Below, piece after piece: positions 38,075 through 46,344 of a stretch of DNA of 64,000 nt. The position numbers and the translations under genes were made by a program. Location of the stretch: NCBI GenBank assembly GCA_030426085.1, contig JAUHYW010000015.1:81461-145460 (forward strand). The letters are read 5' to 3'. The notes beneath the pieces were generated by a model that searched no databases, was not told the origin of the DNA, and was given only the letters and a program-made list of their open reading frames with translations. This DNA is from a bacterium. GTDB taxonomy: Bacteria; Myxococcota_A; Bradymonadia; UBA7976; UBA1532. Position 1 is the first letter of the stretch. Every line of letters starts with the position of its first letter.

Positions 38075-38079
38075 CGCCG

Positions 38080-38727
38080 GTGTCGTCCGCCGCGCCCCAC
38101 GACCTGCCCCCGCCGCCCGCCGCCCTGCTCGACGAGGTGCAGCGGGACTGCGACGCCCTGGCTCGGGCCCGTCGGCGCCGGCTGGGCGCGTTCGCCGCGC
38201 TGGCGCTGGGGCTGGTGCTGGGCTTCGGCGCGCTCATCGGCTGGCGGGAGGGCGGCTTCGTCGGGCCCGGCTGCGGCTCGCCGATGCACACCGTCATCCT
38301 GGCCGGCTTCGCGGTCGGCGGCCTGGGGCTGGTCGCGCTGGCGTTCGGTCTGGCCCTGCCCGCCGGCCGGGCCCTGCGCCCGCTGCCGTTCCTCGGGCTG
38401 GGGCTGGGGCTGGCCGGGCTGGGCGGCATCGCCGCGATCTACGGCGAGCCGGCCACCGGGCACGGGGGCCTGCCCTGCCTGACGACCGGCGGGCTGACCG
38501 CGCTGGGGCTGGTCGGGCTGGCGCTGGTGCTCGGGCGGCGGGTCATCCGGCGCCACGCGCCGAGCGCGGGCCTGTTCGGGGTCGGGGTCGGCCTGCTGGC
38601 CCTCATCCCGCTGAGCATGGCCTGCCACGACGCCTCGATGACCCACCTCATGATCTGGCACGGCCTGATCCCGGCCGCCGGCGGCGTGATCGGCGTCGCC
38701 CTGTGGCGCATCATCCGGCCCGGGTGA
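38080..38727 (+). CDS. NrsF/DUF1109-like membrane anti-sigma factor
   Basis: The protein has 215 residues from GTG 38080, with GAAGGAGAG about 10 bases upstream. A charged cytosolic N-terminus (about 1-40) is followed by six hydrophobic helices. Late Cys/His residues (ACHDASMTHLMIWHG) match the pattern of the NrsF (DUF1109) family, which holds an ECF sigma factor at the membrane. The position right behind the sigma factor gene supports this. The assignment rests on layout and one motif. Confidence 0.6.
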   Translation: MSSAAPHDLPPPPAALLDEVQRDCDALARARRRRLGAFAALALGLVLGFGALIGWREGGFVGPGCGSPMHTVILAGFAVGGLGLVALAFGLALPAGRALRPLPFLGLGLGLAGLGGIAAIYGEPATGHGGLPCLTTGGLTALGLVGLALVLGRRVIRRHAPSAGLFGVGVGLLALIPLSMACHDASMTHLMIWHGLIPAAGGVIGVALWRIIRPG

Positions 38728-38731
38728 GCCG

Positions 38732-39919
38732 ATGACCCACCCGACCCACGCCGTCTGGTGCGAGGTCGACGCCGACGCGCTGGCCCACAACGTGCGCACC
38801 TTCCGCCGGCTCGTCGGGCCCGACGTGCGGCTGTGCCCCGCGGTGAAGGGCGGGGCCTACGGGCACGGCCTGATCCCGGCCGCCCGGGCGTTCCTCGCCG
38901 GGGGCGCCGACGGGCTGTGCATCCACCAGATCGACGAGGCCCGCCGGCTGCGGGCGGCGGGCGTCGACGCCCCGCTTCACCAGGTGGGCCCGGTCCTGCT
39001 CGACGAGCTGGCCGAGGTCGAGCCGCTGGGCGTGCAGCCGGTGGTCTACAACGTCGAGACCGTCGAGCGGCTGGCGAGCCTGGGGGCGAAGGCCAGGCTG
39101 CACCTCAAGGTGGAGACCGGCAACCACCGCCAGGGCCTCGAGCTGCCGGCGGCGCTGGCCCTCGCCGACCGCATCCGCGCGACGCCGGGGCTCGAGCTGG
39201 TCGGGGTGTCGAGCCACTTCGCCAACATCGAGGACACCACCGACCACCGCTACGCCCGGCAGCAGCTCGCCCGCTTCGAAGAGGCCGTCGCCGCGCTGCG
39301 GGCCGCCGGGCACCCGGTCCCCGTGCGCCACCTGTCGAACTCGGCCGCCGCGCTGCTGTGGCCCGACCAGGGCTTCGAGATGGTGCGGCTGGGCGTCGCC
39401 GGCTACGGCCTGTGGCCCTCGAAGGAGACCCGGGTCGCCGCCGCGCTCGCCGGCCGGGGGCGCATCGAGCTGCGCCCGGCGCTGGCCTGGAAGGCCCGGG
39501 TGGCCCAGATCAAGACCGTGCCCGAGGGCGCGTTCGTCGGCTACGGCTGCACCTTCATGACCACCCACGAGACCCGGCTGGCCATCCTGCCGGTGGGCTA
39601 TTACGACGGCTACGACCGGGGGCTTTCGAACCTGGCCCACGTGCTCGTCCGCGGCCGCCGGGCGCCGGTGCGGGGGCGGGTGTGCATGAACATCGTCATG
39701 GTCGACGTGACCGACGTGCCCGACGTCGCCCTCGAAGACGAGGCGGTGCTGCTCGGGGCCCAGGGCGACGACCGGATCAGCGCCGAGCAGCTCGCCGGGT
39801 GGGCCGGCACCATCAACTACGAGATCGTGACCCGCATCGGGGGCCACGTCCCCCGGATCACCGTGCGCGGCGGGGCGAAGCCGGCCGCCGACGATCCGCT
39901 CTACCGCCGCCCCCGCTGA
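38732..39919 (+). CDS. alr: Alanine racemase (PLP-dependent)
   Basis: The protein has 395 residues of normal length. The PLP Lys39 sits in VKGGAYGHG rather than the usual VKA(D/N)AYGHG. Other motifs fit: VETGNHRQG, VSSHFAN, LSNSAAAL, MVRLGVAGYGLW, and the second-base Tyr region VGYGCTF. GRVCMNIVMVDVTDV follows, with Asn where many enzymes have Asp, then NYEIVTRIG. It makes D-Ala for peptidoglycan. The last 19 bases overlap the convergent gene. Confidence 0.88.
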   Translation: MTHPTHAVWCEVDADALAHNVRTFRRLVGPDVRLCPAVKGGAYGHGLIPAARAFLAGGADGLCIHQIDEARRLRAAGVDAPLHQVGPVLLDELAEVEPLGVQPVVYNVETVERLASLGAKARLHLKVETGNHRQGLELPAALALADRIRATPGLELVGVSSHFANIEDTTDHRYARQQLARFEEAVAALRAAGHPVPVRHLSNSAAALLWPDQGFEMVRLGVAGYGLWPSKETRVAAALAGRGRIELRPALAWKARVAQIKTVPEGAFVGYGCTFMTTHETRLAILPVGYYDGYDRGLSNLAHVLVRGRRAPVRGRVCMNIVMVDVTDVPDVALEDEAVLLGAQGDDRISAEQLAGWAGTINYEIVTRIGGHVPRITVRGGAKPAADDPLYRRPR

Positions 39920-40677
39920 GCCCGCCGGGCCACCCGCATCCGGGGCCCCGGCTTGCGGGTCGCCGCGCCCAGCGTCAGCAGGAAGAGATACGCCGGCACC
40001 AGCACCGACAGCACCGCCGGCAGGTTCAGCCCGGCCCGGACCCCGGTGTCGAGGAAGTGGATCGGGGTGTTGTCCGGCAGCCGCATGTGATCGCGATACA
40101 GCGGCAGGAACGCCCCCTCGGTGCGCCCGTCGGGCCCGGTCTGCACCGTGCTCACGTCGGCCCGCAGCCGCCCGCTCACCCGCACCGGCGTCGCCGGCGG
40201 GGTGCGGTCGACGATGATCAGCAGCCGCCCCTCGTAGGCGTCGAGCGGCACCAGGAAGCGCTCTCCGTCGGGCCCGCCCAGCCGATACAGCGCCTCGAGC
40301 TGCGGCTTGCCCTCGGCGATGAAGAACCCCGAGTCGGGTGGATCGGAGTCGGTGATCAGCGTCGCGGGGGTCAGCTCGGTGTAGCCCTGGAGCGCCTGCA
40401 CGACGGCCCAGGTCAGCCCGCCGAGGGTGCCCAGGGCGAAGACCGCCAGCAGCCCCGCCTTGCCCCGCCGGCTCAGCGTGGCCCGGCTGCGGGCGTGGCG
40501 ATCGGTCGGCGGCGTCAGCCGGATGTGGCGGGCGAGGTACGCCGCCGCCGCCGCGACGAGGCCCAGCCACACCGCCTCGGCCCGCAGCGGCCCGCTGCCG
40601 TACAGCCGCACCGCGATCCAGATCCCCCCGCCGACGGCGAGGGCCAGGATCAACCAGAGCAGGGTCGAGCGACGCAC
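39901..40677 (-). CDS. Membrane protein with a soluble beta-rich insert, unknown function
   Basis: The protein has 258 residues, probably from GTG 40677 (RRSTLLWLILALAVGGGI). Helices lie at about 5-22, 32-50 and 75-95. A periplasmic-looking domain (about 96-215, YRLGGPDGERFLVPLDAYEGRLLIIVDR) follows, then a final helix (about 222-240) and a basic tail. I recognise no family; the soluble part loosely resembles SURF1-type layouts. It is divergent from the lipoyl/PurE fusion gene across 70 bp. Confidence 0.55.
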   Translation of the reverse strand: MRRSTLLWLILALAVGGGIWIAVRLYGSGPLRAEAVWLGLVAAAAAYLARHIRLTPPTDRHARSRATLSRRGKAGLLAVFALGTLGGLTWAVVQALQGYTELTPATLITDSDPPDSGFFIAEGKPQLEALYRLGGPDGERFLVPLDAYEGRLLIIVDRTPPATPVRVSGRLRADVSTVQTGPDGRTEGAFLPLYRDHMRLPDNTPIHFLDTGVRAGLNLPAVLSVLVPAYLFLLTLGAATRKPGPRMRVARRAQRGRR

Positions 40678-40747
40678 GGCTCGATGATGGATCAAGAACG
40701 GCGAGCATGCTATTTGCCCCCGAACCTCATCGACCGCGAGGCAACCC

Positions 40748-41593
40748 ATGGCCGTCGACGTGCTCGTGCCGCCTCTGGGCGACGGGGTGACCCACGGCAC
40801 CCTGATCCGCTGGCTCAAGGCACCCGGCGAGCGGGTCGAAGCCGACGAGCCGCTCTTCGAGATCTCGGCCGACAAGGTCGACGCCGAGGTGCCCGCGCCG
40901 ACCTCGGGGGTGCTCGTCGAGCACGTCCGCCACCCGGGGGACGAGGTGCGGGTCGGCTCGCTCGTCGCCCGCATCGGCACCCGCGACGAGTGGGTCCAGC
41001 TCGAGCCGCCGGCCCTGCGCCCCTCGCACAGCCTCGCCGAGCAGTCGCTGCTCGGGGCGACCCTGCACAGCAACCCCCCGGCGTTCCTCGACGAGCTCGA
41101 CGACCGCCCGCTCGGCGCCGCCCGCCCCCCGCGCAGCCGGGTGGCGGTGGTCGCCGAGAGCGCCCGGGACGAGCCGCTCGTCGAGGCCGCCGTCGCCGAG
41201 CTCGAGCGCATGGGGCTGGCCTACGAGCGCCAGCGGCTGCGCATCGGCCGGGCCGACCGGCTGCGGGAGTTCGCCCGGGGCGCGCCCGAGCGGGCGGTGC
41301 GGGCGGTGATCGTCTGCGGCGGATCGGGCGGCCACCTCGCCGCGGTCGTCGCCGCCGAGTCGCCGCTGCCGGTGATCGCGGTGCCCCGGGCCGACGAGGC
41401 CGGGGGGCTGGCCGGCCTGCTCGGCGCGGCCCACGTACCCGGCGGGCTGGCGGTGGCCACCGTGGCCCCCGGCGACCGCGGCGCCCGGCAGGCGGCGATC
41501 GTCGTCGCCCGGTTCGTCGCCGCCTTCGACCCCCACTCGGTGAGCCCGCTGACCGGCGACCCCAGCGGCGGGTTCTCCGGCGAGCTGTTCTGA
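40748..41593 (+). CDS. Lipoyl-domain / PurE-like domain fusion protein
   Basis: The protein has 281 residues. A GAGG ribosome site precedes ATG 40748. Residues 1-80 are a typical lipoyl or biotinyl carrier domain with the modifiable Lys43 in ISADKVDAEVP. After a linker (about 85-128), residues about 130-265 align by eye with PurE: RVAVVAESARDEPLVEAAVAEL, then VIVCGGSGGHLAAVVAAESPLPVIAVP (His196), then LLGAAHVPGGLAVATVA. PurE's MGSxSD appears as AESARD, and the catalytic SAHRTP as RIGRAD, so the active-site His45 equivalent is missing. Ordinary AIR carboxylase activity is unlikely. It is coupled to a CPBP-family gene (TGATG). I know of no described protein with this layout. Confidence 0.75.
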   Translation: MAVDVLVPPLGDGVTHGTLIRWLKAPGERVEADEPLFEISADKVDAEVPAPTSGVLVEHVRHPGDEVRVGSLVARIGTRDEWVQLEPPALRPSHSLAEQSLLGATLHSNPPAFLDELDDRPLGAARPPRSRVAVVAESARDEPLVEAAVAELERMGLAYERQRLRIGRADRLREFARGAPERAVRAVIVCGGSGGHLAAVVAAESPLPVIAVPRADEAGGLAGLLGAAHVPGGLAVATVAPGDRGARQAAIVVARFVAAFDPHSVSPLTGDPSGGFSGELF

Positions 41594-42435
41594 TGCGACT
41601 GCCCGGCCCGCTCGGGGCCCTGTACCGGGCCATCGCCCCCGAAAAGACCGAGGGGCCGCCCGTCGGCCGCTTCGAGGTCGGCCTGATCCTGATCATCGCC
41701 GCCGGCCTGACGCTGGCGCAGTTCCTCGGCTCGGAGCCGGCCTTCCTCGACCTCTTCGGCGACCGCCTGCGGGACGCCGCCGCCGAGCGGATGACCGCCG
41801 CCGGCGACCCGCTCGGGGCCGAGCTGGCCCACGCCACCGACCACCCGCTCTACCGCTTCGCCAACCTCGCGTGGTGGGTCTTCTGCTGCGTGGCGGGCTA
41901 CATGCTGCTGCCGATGATCTGGCTCGCGCTCAACGGCCGCTCGATCATCGACACCGGCTACCTGCGGATCGGCGGCTTCACCCGCCACCTGGGGCTCTAC
42001 GGCGTCCTCTTCGCGCTGGTGATGGTGGCGGTCGTCGGGGCCTCGTTCATGCCGGCCAACCAGCAGATCTATCCCTTCTACCGCCTCGCCGGCCGGAGCT
42101 GGGCCGACCTCATCGCCTGGGAGCTGATCTACGGCTTGCAGTTCGTGGCGCTCGAGTTCCTCTTCCGGGGGGTCATGCTCGAGGGCCTGCGCCGCTGGCT
42201 GGGGCACGGGGCCATCCTGGTGATGCTGCTGCCCTACTGCATGCTGCACTTCGGCAAGACCGCCACCGAGAGCATGGCCGCGCTCGTCGCCGGCCTCGCG
42301 CTCGGCTCGCTGGCGATGAAGTACCGCTCGATCTGGGGCGGGGCGCTGCTGCACTGGAGCATCGCCCTCGGCATGGACGTGCTCAGCCTCGTGCACCAGG
42401 GCAAGCTGCCGACCCGGTGGTGGCCCGACCTCTGA
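41593..42435 (+). CDS. CPBP/Rce1-family intramembrane protease-like protein
   Basis: The protein has 280 residues and about seven helices. The CPBP motifs are E188-F-L-F-R192 (usually EExxxR; the first Glu is Leu187 here), PYCMLHFGK (motif 2 His) and LLHWSIALGMD (motif 3). The fold is clear; whether it is proteolytic is not, since the first Glu is thought to activate water. It is coupled to the lipoyl/PurE gene, so the two may act together. Confidence 0.78.
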   Translation: MRLPGPLGALYRAIAPEKTEGPPVGRFEVGLILIIAAGLTLAQFLGSEPAFLDLFGDRLRDAAAERMTAAGDPLGAELAHATDHPLYRFANLAWWVFCCVAGYMLLPMIWLALNGRSIIDTGYLRIGGFTRHLGLYGVLFALVMVAVVGASFMPANQQIYPFYRLAGRSWADLIAWELIYGLQFVALEFLFRGVMLEGLRRWLGHGAILVMLLPYCMLHFGKTATESMAALVAGLALGSLAMKYRSIWGGALLHWSIALGMDVLSLVHQGKLPTRWWPDL

Positions 42436-42448
42436 CCGACGCCTCCGC

Positions 42449-43654
42449 TCAGCGGGCGGTGGTGCGCAGCCCCTCCTCGGGGAACGGCACGCCCAGCAGG
42501 TGGGCCCGGGCCTCGCCCGCCAGGAAGCACGAGCCGGCCACCAGCGTGACCCGATCCCGCGGCCGCCGGTCGAGCGCCGCCGCCACCCCGTCACCCACCG
42601 TCAGCCGCCCGGCGGGCACAGCCCCTTCGAACAGCGGGGCCAGCGCCGCCGCCTCGGCCCGCCGCCGATAGTCCGGCGTCACCAGCTCCACCGAGGCCAC
42701 CCGGGGCCCCAACGCCGCCGCGATCGGCCCCAGATCCTTGCCCGCCATGCCGCCGAAGATCAGGTGCAGCGGCCCCGGCGGCGTCGGCCCGGCCTGCGCC
42801 GCGTCGAGCCACGCCGCCAGCGCCGCGCCGGCCGGCGGGTTGTGGGCGCAGTCGATGATGACGTCCCCGATGCGCTCGGCCCGCCCCGGCCAGCGGACCC
42901 CCATCAGGTCGACCGGCCGCGCCGGGCGCCCGATGGCCACGGCCAGCGCCAGCGCCAGGCTCGCGTTCGACCGCTGGTGGGCCCCGGGCAGCGGCAGCGG
43001 CGGCAGGTCGGCCCGCGGGGCCACCCGCTCGAGGTGCGGCGCGCAGGCCCGCAGCGCGGGGATCGCCGCGTCGTCGGCCGTCGTCAGCGCCGGCCGCCCC
43101 GGGCGGAAGATGGCCCCCTTCTCGGCCGCGATCAGGGGGATCGTATCGCCCAGCGCCTTGCAGTGATCGAGCCCCACGCTGACCACCGCCGCGGCCACCG
43201 GCTCGCAGGCGTTCGCCGCGTCGAGCCGCCCACCCATGCCGACCTCCCAGATGGCCACCTCGACCCCGTGATCGGCGAACAGCCGCGCGGCGAGCGCCCA
43301 CGACGCCTCGAAGAACGAGGCCCGCGCCCGATCGGCGGCGTCGACCACCGCCGGGCCCGCCGCCATCAACGTATCGAGCGGCACGTCGACCCCGTCCAGC
43401 CGGATGCGCTCCCGATAGCTGACCAGGTGCGGCGAGGTGTACAGCCCGGTCGAGACCCCCTGCGCCCGCAGCGCCGCCTCGAGGAAGGCGCAGGTGCTGC
43501 CCTTGCCGTTGGTGCCCCCGATCACGACCGAGTCGAACGCCGCCAGCGGGTCGCCCAGCGCCGCGTTCATGCGCCGGGGGCCGTCCAGGCTGCGCTTCTC
43601 GCCGAAGCGGGTCAGCGCGAACAGCCGGCTCAGGAAGTCGCGATAGGCGCTCAT
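42449..43654 (-). CDS. folC: Folylpolyglutamate/dihydrofolate synthase
   Basis: The protein has 401 residues from ATG 43654, which overlaps the upstream stop (ATGA). It has the P-loop GGTNGKGSTCAFLEA, YTSPHLVSYRERIRLDG, WEVGMGGRLDAAN, VSVGLDHCKALGDTIPLIAAEKGAIFR, and the C-terminal-domain IIDCAHNPPA. It adds glutamate to folates in the cytoplasm. It is the second of a two-gene unit with the DUF2064 protein. Confidence 0.92.
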   Translation of the reverse strand: MSAYRDFLSRLFALTRFGEKRSLDGPRRMNAALGDPLAAFDSVVIGGTNGKGSTCAFLEAALRAQGVSTGLYTSPHLVSYRERIRLDGVDVPLDTLMAAGPAVVDAADRARASFFEASWALAARLFADHGVEVAIWEVGMGGRLDAANACEPVAAAVVSVGLDHCKALGDTIPLIAAEKGAIFRPGRPALTTADDAAIPALRACAPHLERVAPRADLPPLPLPGAHQRSNASLALALAVAIGRPARPVDLMGVRWPGRAERIGDVIIDCAHNPPAGAALAAWLDAAQAGPTPPGPLHLIFGGMAGKDLGPIAAALGPRVASVELVTPDYRRRAEAAALAPLFEGAVPAGRLTVGDGVAAALDRRPRDRVTLVAGSCFLAGEARAHLLGVPFPEEGLRTTAR

Positions 43655-44322
43655 CGGGCGCCCTCGATCCGATCGAGCGCCGCCAGCGCGTGCATCGGCG
43701 GGGGCCCCTCCAGGGTGGCCAGGTGGCGCCGCATCCAGACGAGGTCCAGCGGGCGGTCGACGTCGTACCACGGGTCGAGCACCGCGAAGTCGCCCCGGGC
43801 GGCCAGCGCCGCCAGCGTCGCCGGCAGCACCGCCGGGGTGCCCCAGGCCAGCCCGGGGGGGAAGGCCGCCCGATCGACCGCCGCCGCCCCCCGCAGCCCG
43901 AGCAGCACATAGCCCCCGTCGCAGGCCGGCGCGATCACCGCCTCGTGGCGCTCGAGCGCGGCGAACGCCCGGTCGACGTGGGACGGGGGCAGCGTCGGCG
44001 AGTCGGTGCCCAGGATCACGACCGGCTCACCGCCCGCCCCCTCGGCGGCGAAGGCGGCCGCCATGCGATCGCCCAGGTCGCCCTCGGGCTGCGCGGCCAG
44101 CGCCACCCCGTGCGCCGCGACCAGCTCGCCCCACAGCGGATGCTCGAGGTCGCCGGCCCGCCAGACCGTCACCCGCCGCCCGGGGCGCGCGTGGCGGGCG
44201 ACGACGTCCCTCACGAACGCCGCGTGCAGCGCCGCGGCGTCGCCCGGCGGCAGCTCGAGCCGGGTCTTGACCCGCCCCGGCGCGGGGGCTTTGGCGAAGA
44301 TCATCAGGCGCTCGGCGCGCAT
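43651..44322 (-). CDS. DUF2064 / TIGR04282-type glycosyltransferase-like protein
   Basis: From ATG 44322 the protein has 223 residues. The nucleotide-binding start LMIFAKAPAPGRVKTRL, VVILGTDSPTLPP and ACDGGYVLLGLRG match the TIGR04282 group of the GT-A fold, close to CofC and MobA-type nucleotidyltransferases. The transferred group is unknown. It precedes folC with an ATGA overlap. Confidence 0.82.
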   Translation of the reverse strand: MRAERLMIFAKAPAPGRVKTRLELPPGDAAALHAAFVRDVVARHARPGRRVTVWRAGDLEHPLWGELVAAHGVALAAQPEGDLGDRMAAAFAAEGAGGEPVVILGTDSPTLPPSHVDRAFAALERHEAVIAPACDGGYVLLGLRGAAAVDRAAFPPGLAWGTPAVLPATLAALAARGDFAVLDPWYDVDRPLDLVWMRRHLATLEGPPPMHALAALDRIEGAR

Positions 44323-44404
44323 GGGCGGCCTCCCGATCGTGGCGCGGGGACTGTACGGCAATCGCCACCCGCCGGATACACCCCCGCGGCGGAGCATCGC
44401 TGCC

Positions 44405-44426
44405 CATGACACCCCGGCGTGTCATG
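44405..44426. promoter_or_regulatory. Inverted repeat in the divergent space before the 19-kb operon
   Basis: CATGACAC and GTGTCATG flank a 6-base centre. With 8 perfect bases per arm it looks like an operator for a dimeric regulator, about 155 bases ahead of the kinase start at 44581. The rest of the 258-bp gap (44323-44580) holds no gene that I can support. Confidence 0.4.
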
Positions 44427-44580
44427 CCGCTGGCCAGCGAGCGGTATGTCAAAAGTGGTCTACTGCCATCGGTCTCTGCCCGCGACGCGCTCTCCGCTGC
44501 CCGGGGGCATGGGATGCTGACGGACTTGCACCCCTGGTGGGATTGGCCCATGATGCGTTCCAGCTTCAATGGGTGATCCG

Positions 44581-46344
44581 ATGTCTCGCGCCGAGGAAGA
44601 GCACACCGCCCCGATCGGGCACGTCTGCCCCCGGTGTCGGACCACCCCGCCCGGCGCCGACGGGATCTGCCCCACGCACGGCCTGTACGCCATCCCCCCC
44701 GGCGAGCTGGCCAGCCTGCGCGCGGCCCCCCTCCTGGGACACATCATCGACGATCGCTACGCCCTGACCGGGCACATCGGCGCCGGCGGCATGGGCGCCG
44801 TGTACCGGGCGTGGCAGCTCCGCATCGGGCGGGCGGTGGCCCTCAAGCTGCTGCACCTGGGCATGGGCGCGAGCGAGGCCGCCCGGGCCCGCTTCGAGCA
44901 GGAGGCGCGGGCGATCGCCACCCTGCAGAGCGACTACACCGTGCGGGTCTTCGACTTCGGCGAGGTCGAGCAGGGGCCGCTGACCGGCACCCTGTACATG
45001 GTGATGGATCTGGTCGAGGGCTTCAGCCTCACCGAGCGCCTGCGGGCCGGGCCGCTGCTGATCGAAGAGGTGGGGCTGGTCCTGCGCCACGTCGCCGACT
45101 CGGTCGACGAGGCCCACGGCAAGGGCATCGTGCACCGCGACCTCAAGCCGTCGAACATCCTGCTGACCGAGCATCAGGGGCAGCGGCGGGCGAAGGTGAT
45201 CGACTTCGGCATCGCCCGCATCGACGGCGGGGGGCACACGGTGGCCGGCAGCGTGCTGGGCACCCCGGGCTACATGGCGCCCGAGCTGTGGTCCAAGCGC
45301 GCCGATCGTCCCATCGACGGGCGGGTGGACGTCTACGCGATGGGGGTCGTGCTCTACCAGCTCCTCACCGGGCGCCGGCCCTTCCCCGAGCGGGAGATCA
45401 TCGCCCTGGCCACGGCCCACTGCCATACGCCGCCCCCGCGGCTGGCCCTGCCCGGCGATCCCATCGCCGCCTTCGAACCGGTCGTGGCCCGGGCGATGGC
45501 CAAGGATCCGGCCCAGCGCCACCGCACGCTGGGCGAGCTGGCGGCCGCCTTCGAAGGGCGGCGGGCGGCGATCGGCCGCAGGGTCCCGAGCACCGGCTCG
45601 TTCACCTGGACCCACCCGGTGAGCCCGACGATGGCCGATGACCGCAGCCGCAGCTCGGTGATCCCCCGGGGCGAGATCTCGAGCCCGGCGCCGGTCGAGG
45701 CGCCGCCGCGCCCGGCCAGCAGCCGCTGGTGGCCCCTGGTGGCCCTGCTCGCGATCGGGGTGGCGCTGGGGCTGGCGGTGCTGCGCGTCGACGCCGACCC
45801 CGAGCCGACCCGGGGCGCGGCCGGCCGGGCAGTCGAGTTCGAGCAGGTCCTATCACCGATGGACGAACCCGCGACCCCGCCCAAGGCGCCGACCGAAGGG
45901 CCCACGACCGCGCCGGCAATACCCGGTGCGCCGTCCGAACGCCCGGCACTGGAAGGGGTCGAGGAAGGCCCGCTGCCCGGGCGCAATATGCCCACCGAGA
46001 GGGGAGCCCATCGCGCCCTACCCCCAGTAGAGGAAGAAGACACGCCGCGCGACCCGCCCGCCGTCGAGGAGCCCGCCCCGCCCCCCCGGGCCGAGAAGAC
46101 GGTCCGCCGCGCCCCGCGGCGCACGGCGAAGAGACCGTCGCTCCAGCCGAAGCCGTCGCCCGGTGAGGCGCTCGTGGCGCAGATCGAGAAGGAGCTGGGC
46201 GAGTGCCAATGCACCGCGGCCAGGGCCCGGCTCCGGAAGCTGCGCGCGCCGGGCATGGCCATCGACGACCAGCGCGTGCGGGCCCTGGCGCGCCGGGTCG
46301 ACCGCTGCAAGATCCCTGTCGGCAAGCAGCCCTGTATCCCATGA
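44581..46344 (+). CDS. Membrane Ser/Thr protein kinase leading the 19-kb operon
   Basis: The protein has 587 residues. I chose ATG 44581 because GGTGAT just upstream pairs with the 16S tail; ATG 44569 is an alternative. A Cys-rich N-terminus (C16, C19, C30, His33) resembles a small zinc ribbon. The kinase core has IGAGGMGAVY, Lys89, HRDLKPSN with Asp187, DFG Asp208 and an APE motif, so it should be active. One membrane helix (about 382-403) follows. The outside part is Pro/Glu-rich (about 404-530) and ends in a small Cys-containing domain (ECQCTAARARLRKL, CKIP, QPCIP). It probably senses envelope state and signals inward. The FHA protein four positions from the end of this operon is a candidate target. 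Confidence 0.9.
   Translation: MSRAEEEHTAPIGHVCPRCRTTPPGADGICPTHGLYAIPPGELASLRAAPLLGHIIDDRYALTGHIGAGGMGAVYRAWQLRIGRAVALKLLHLGMGASEAARARFEQEARAIATLQSDYTVRVFDFGEVEQGPLTGTLYMVMDLVEGFSLTERLRAGPLLIEEVGLVLRHVADSVDEAHGKGIVHRDLKPSNILLTEHQGQRRAKVIDFGIARIDGGGHTVAGSVLGTPGYMAPELWSKRADRPIDGRVDVYAMGVVLYQLLTGRRPFPEREIIALATAHCHTPPPRLALPGDPIAAFEPVVARAMAKDPAQRHRTLGELAAAFEGRRAAIGRRVPSTGSFTWTHPVSPTMADDRSRSSVIPRGEISSPAPVEAPPRPASSRWWPLVALLAIGVALGLAVLRVDADPEPTRGAAGRAVEFEQVLSPMDEPATPPKAPTEGPTTAPAIPGAPSERPALEGVEEGPLPGRNMPTERGAHRALPPVEEEDTPRDPPAVEEPAPPPRAEKTVRRAPRRTAKRPSLQPKPSPGEALVAQIEKELGECQCTAARARLRKLRAPGMAIDDQRVRALARRVDRCKIPVGKQPCIP

Noticed and set aside
44551..44580. Sigma-54-type promoter before the kinase operon
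   Set aside because: The GG and GC elements around TTGGCCCATGATGC have the wrong spacing (two bases short).
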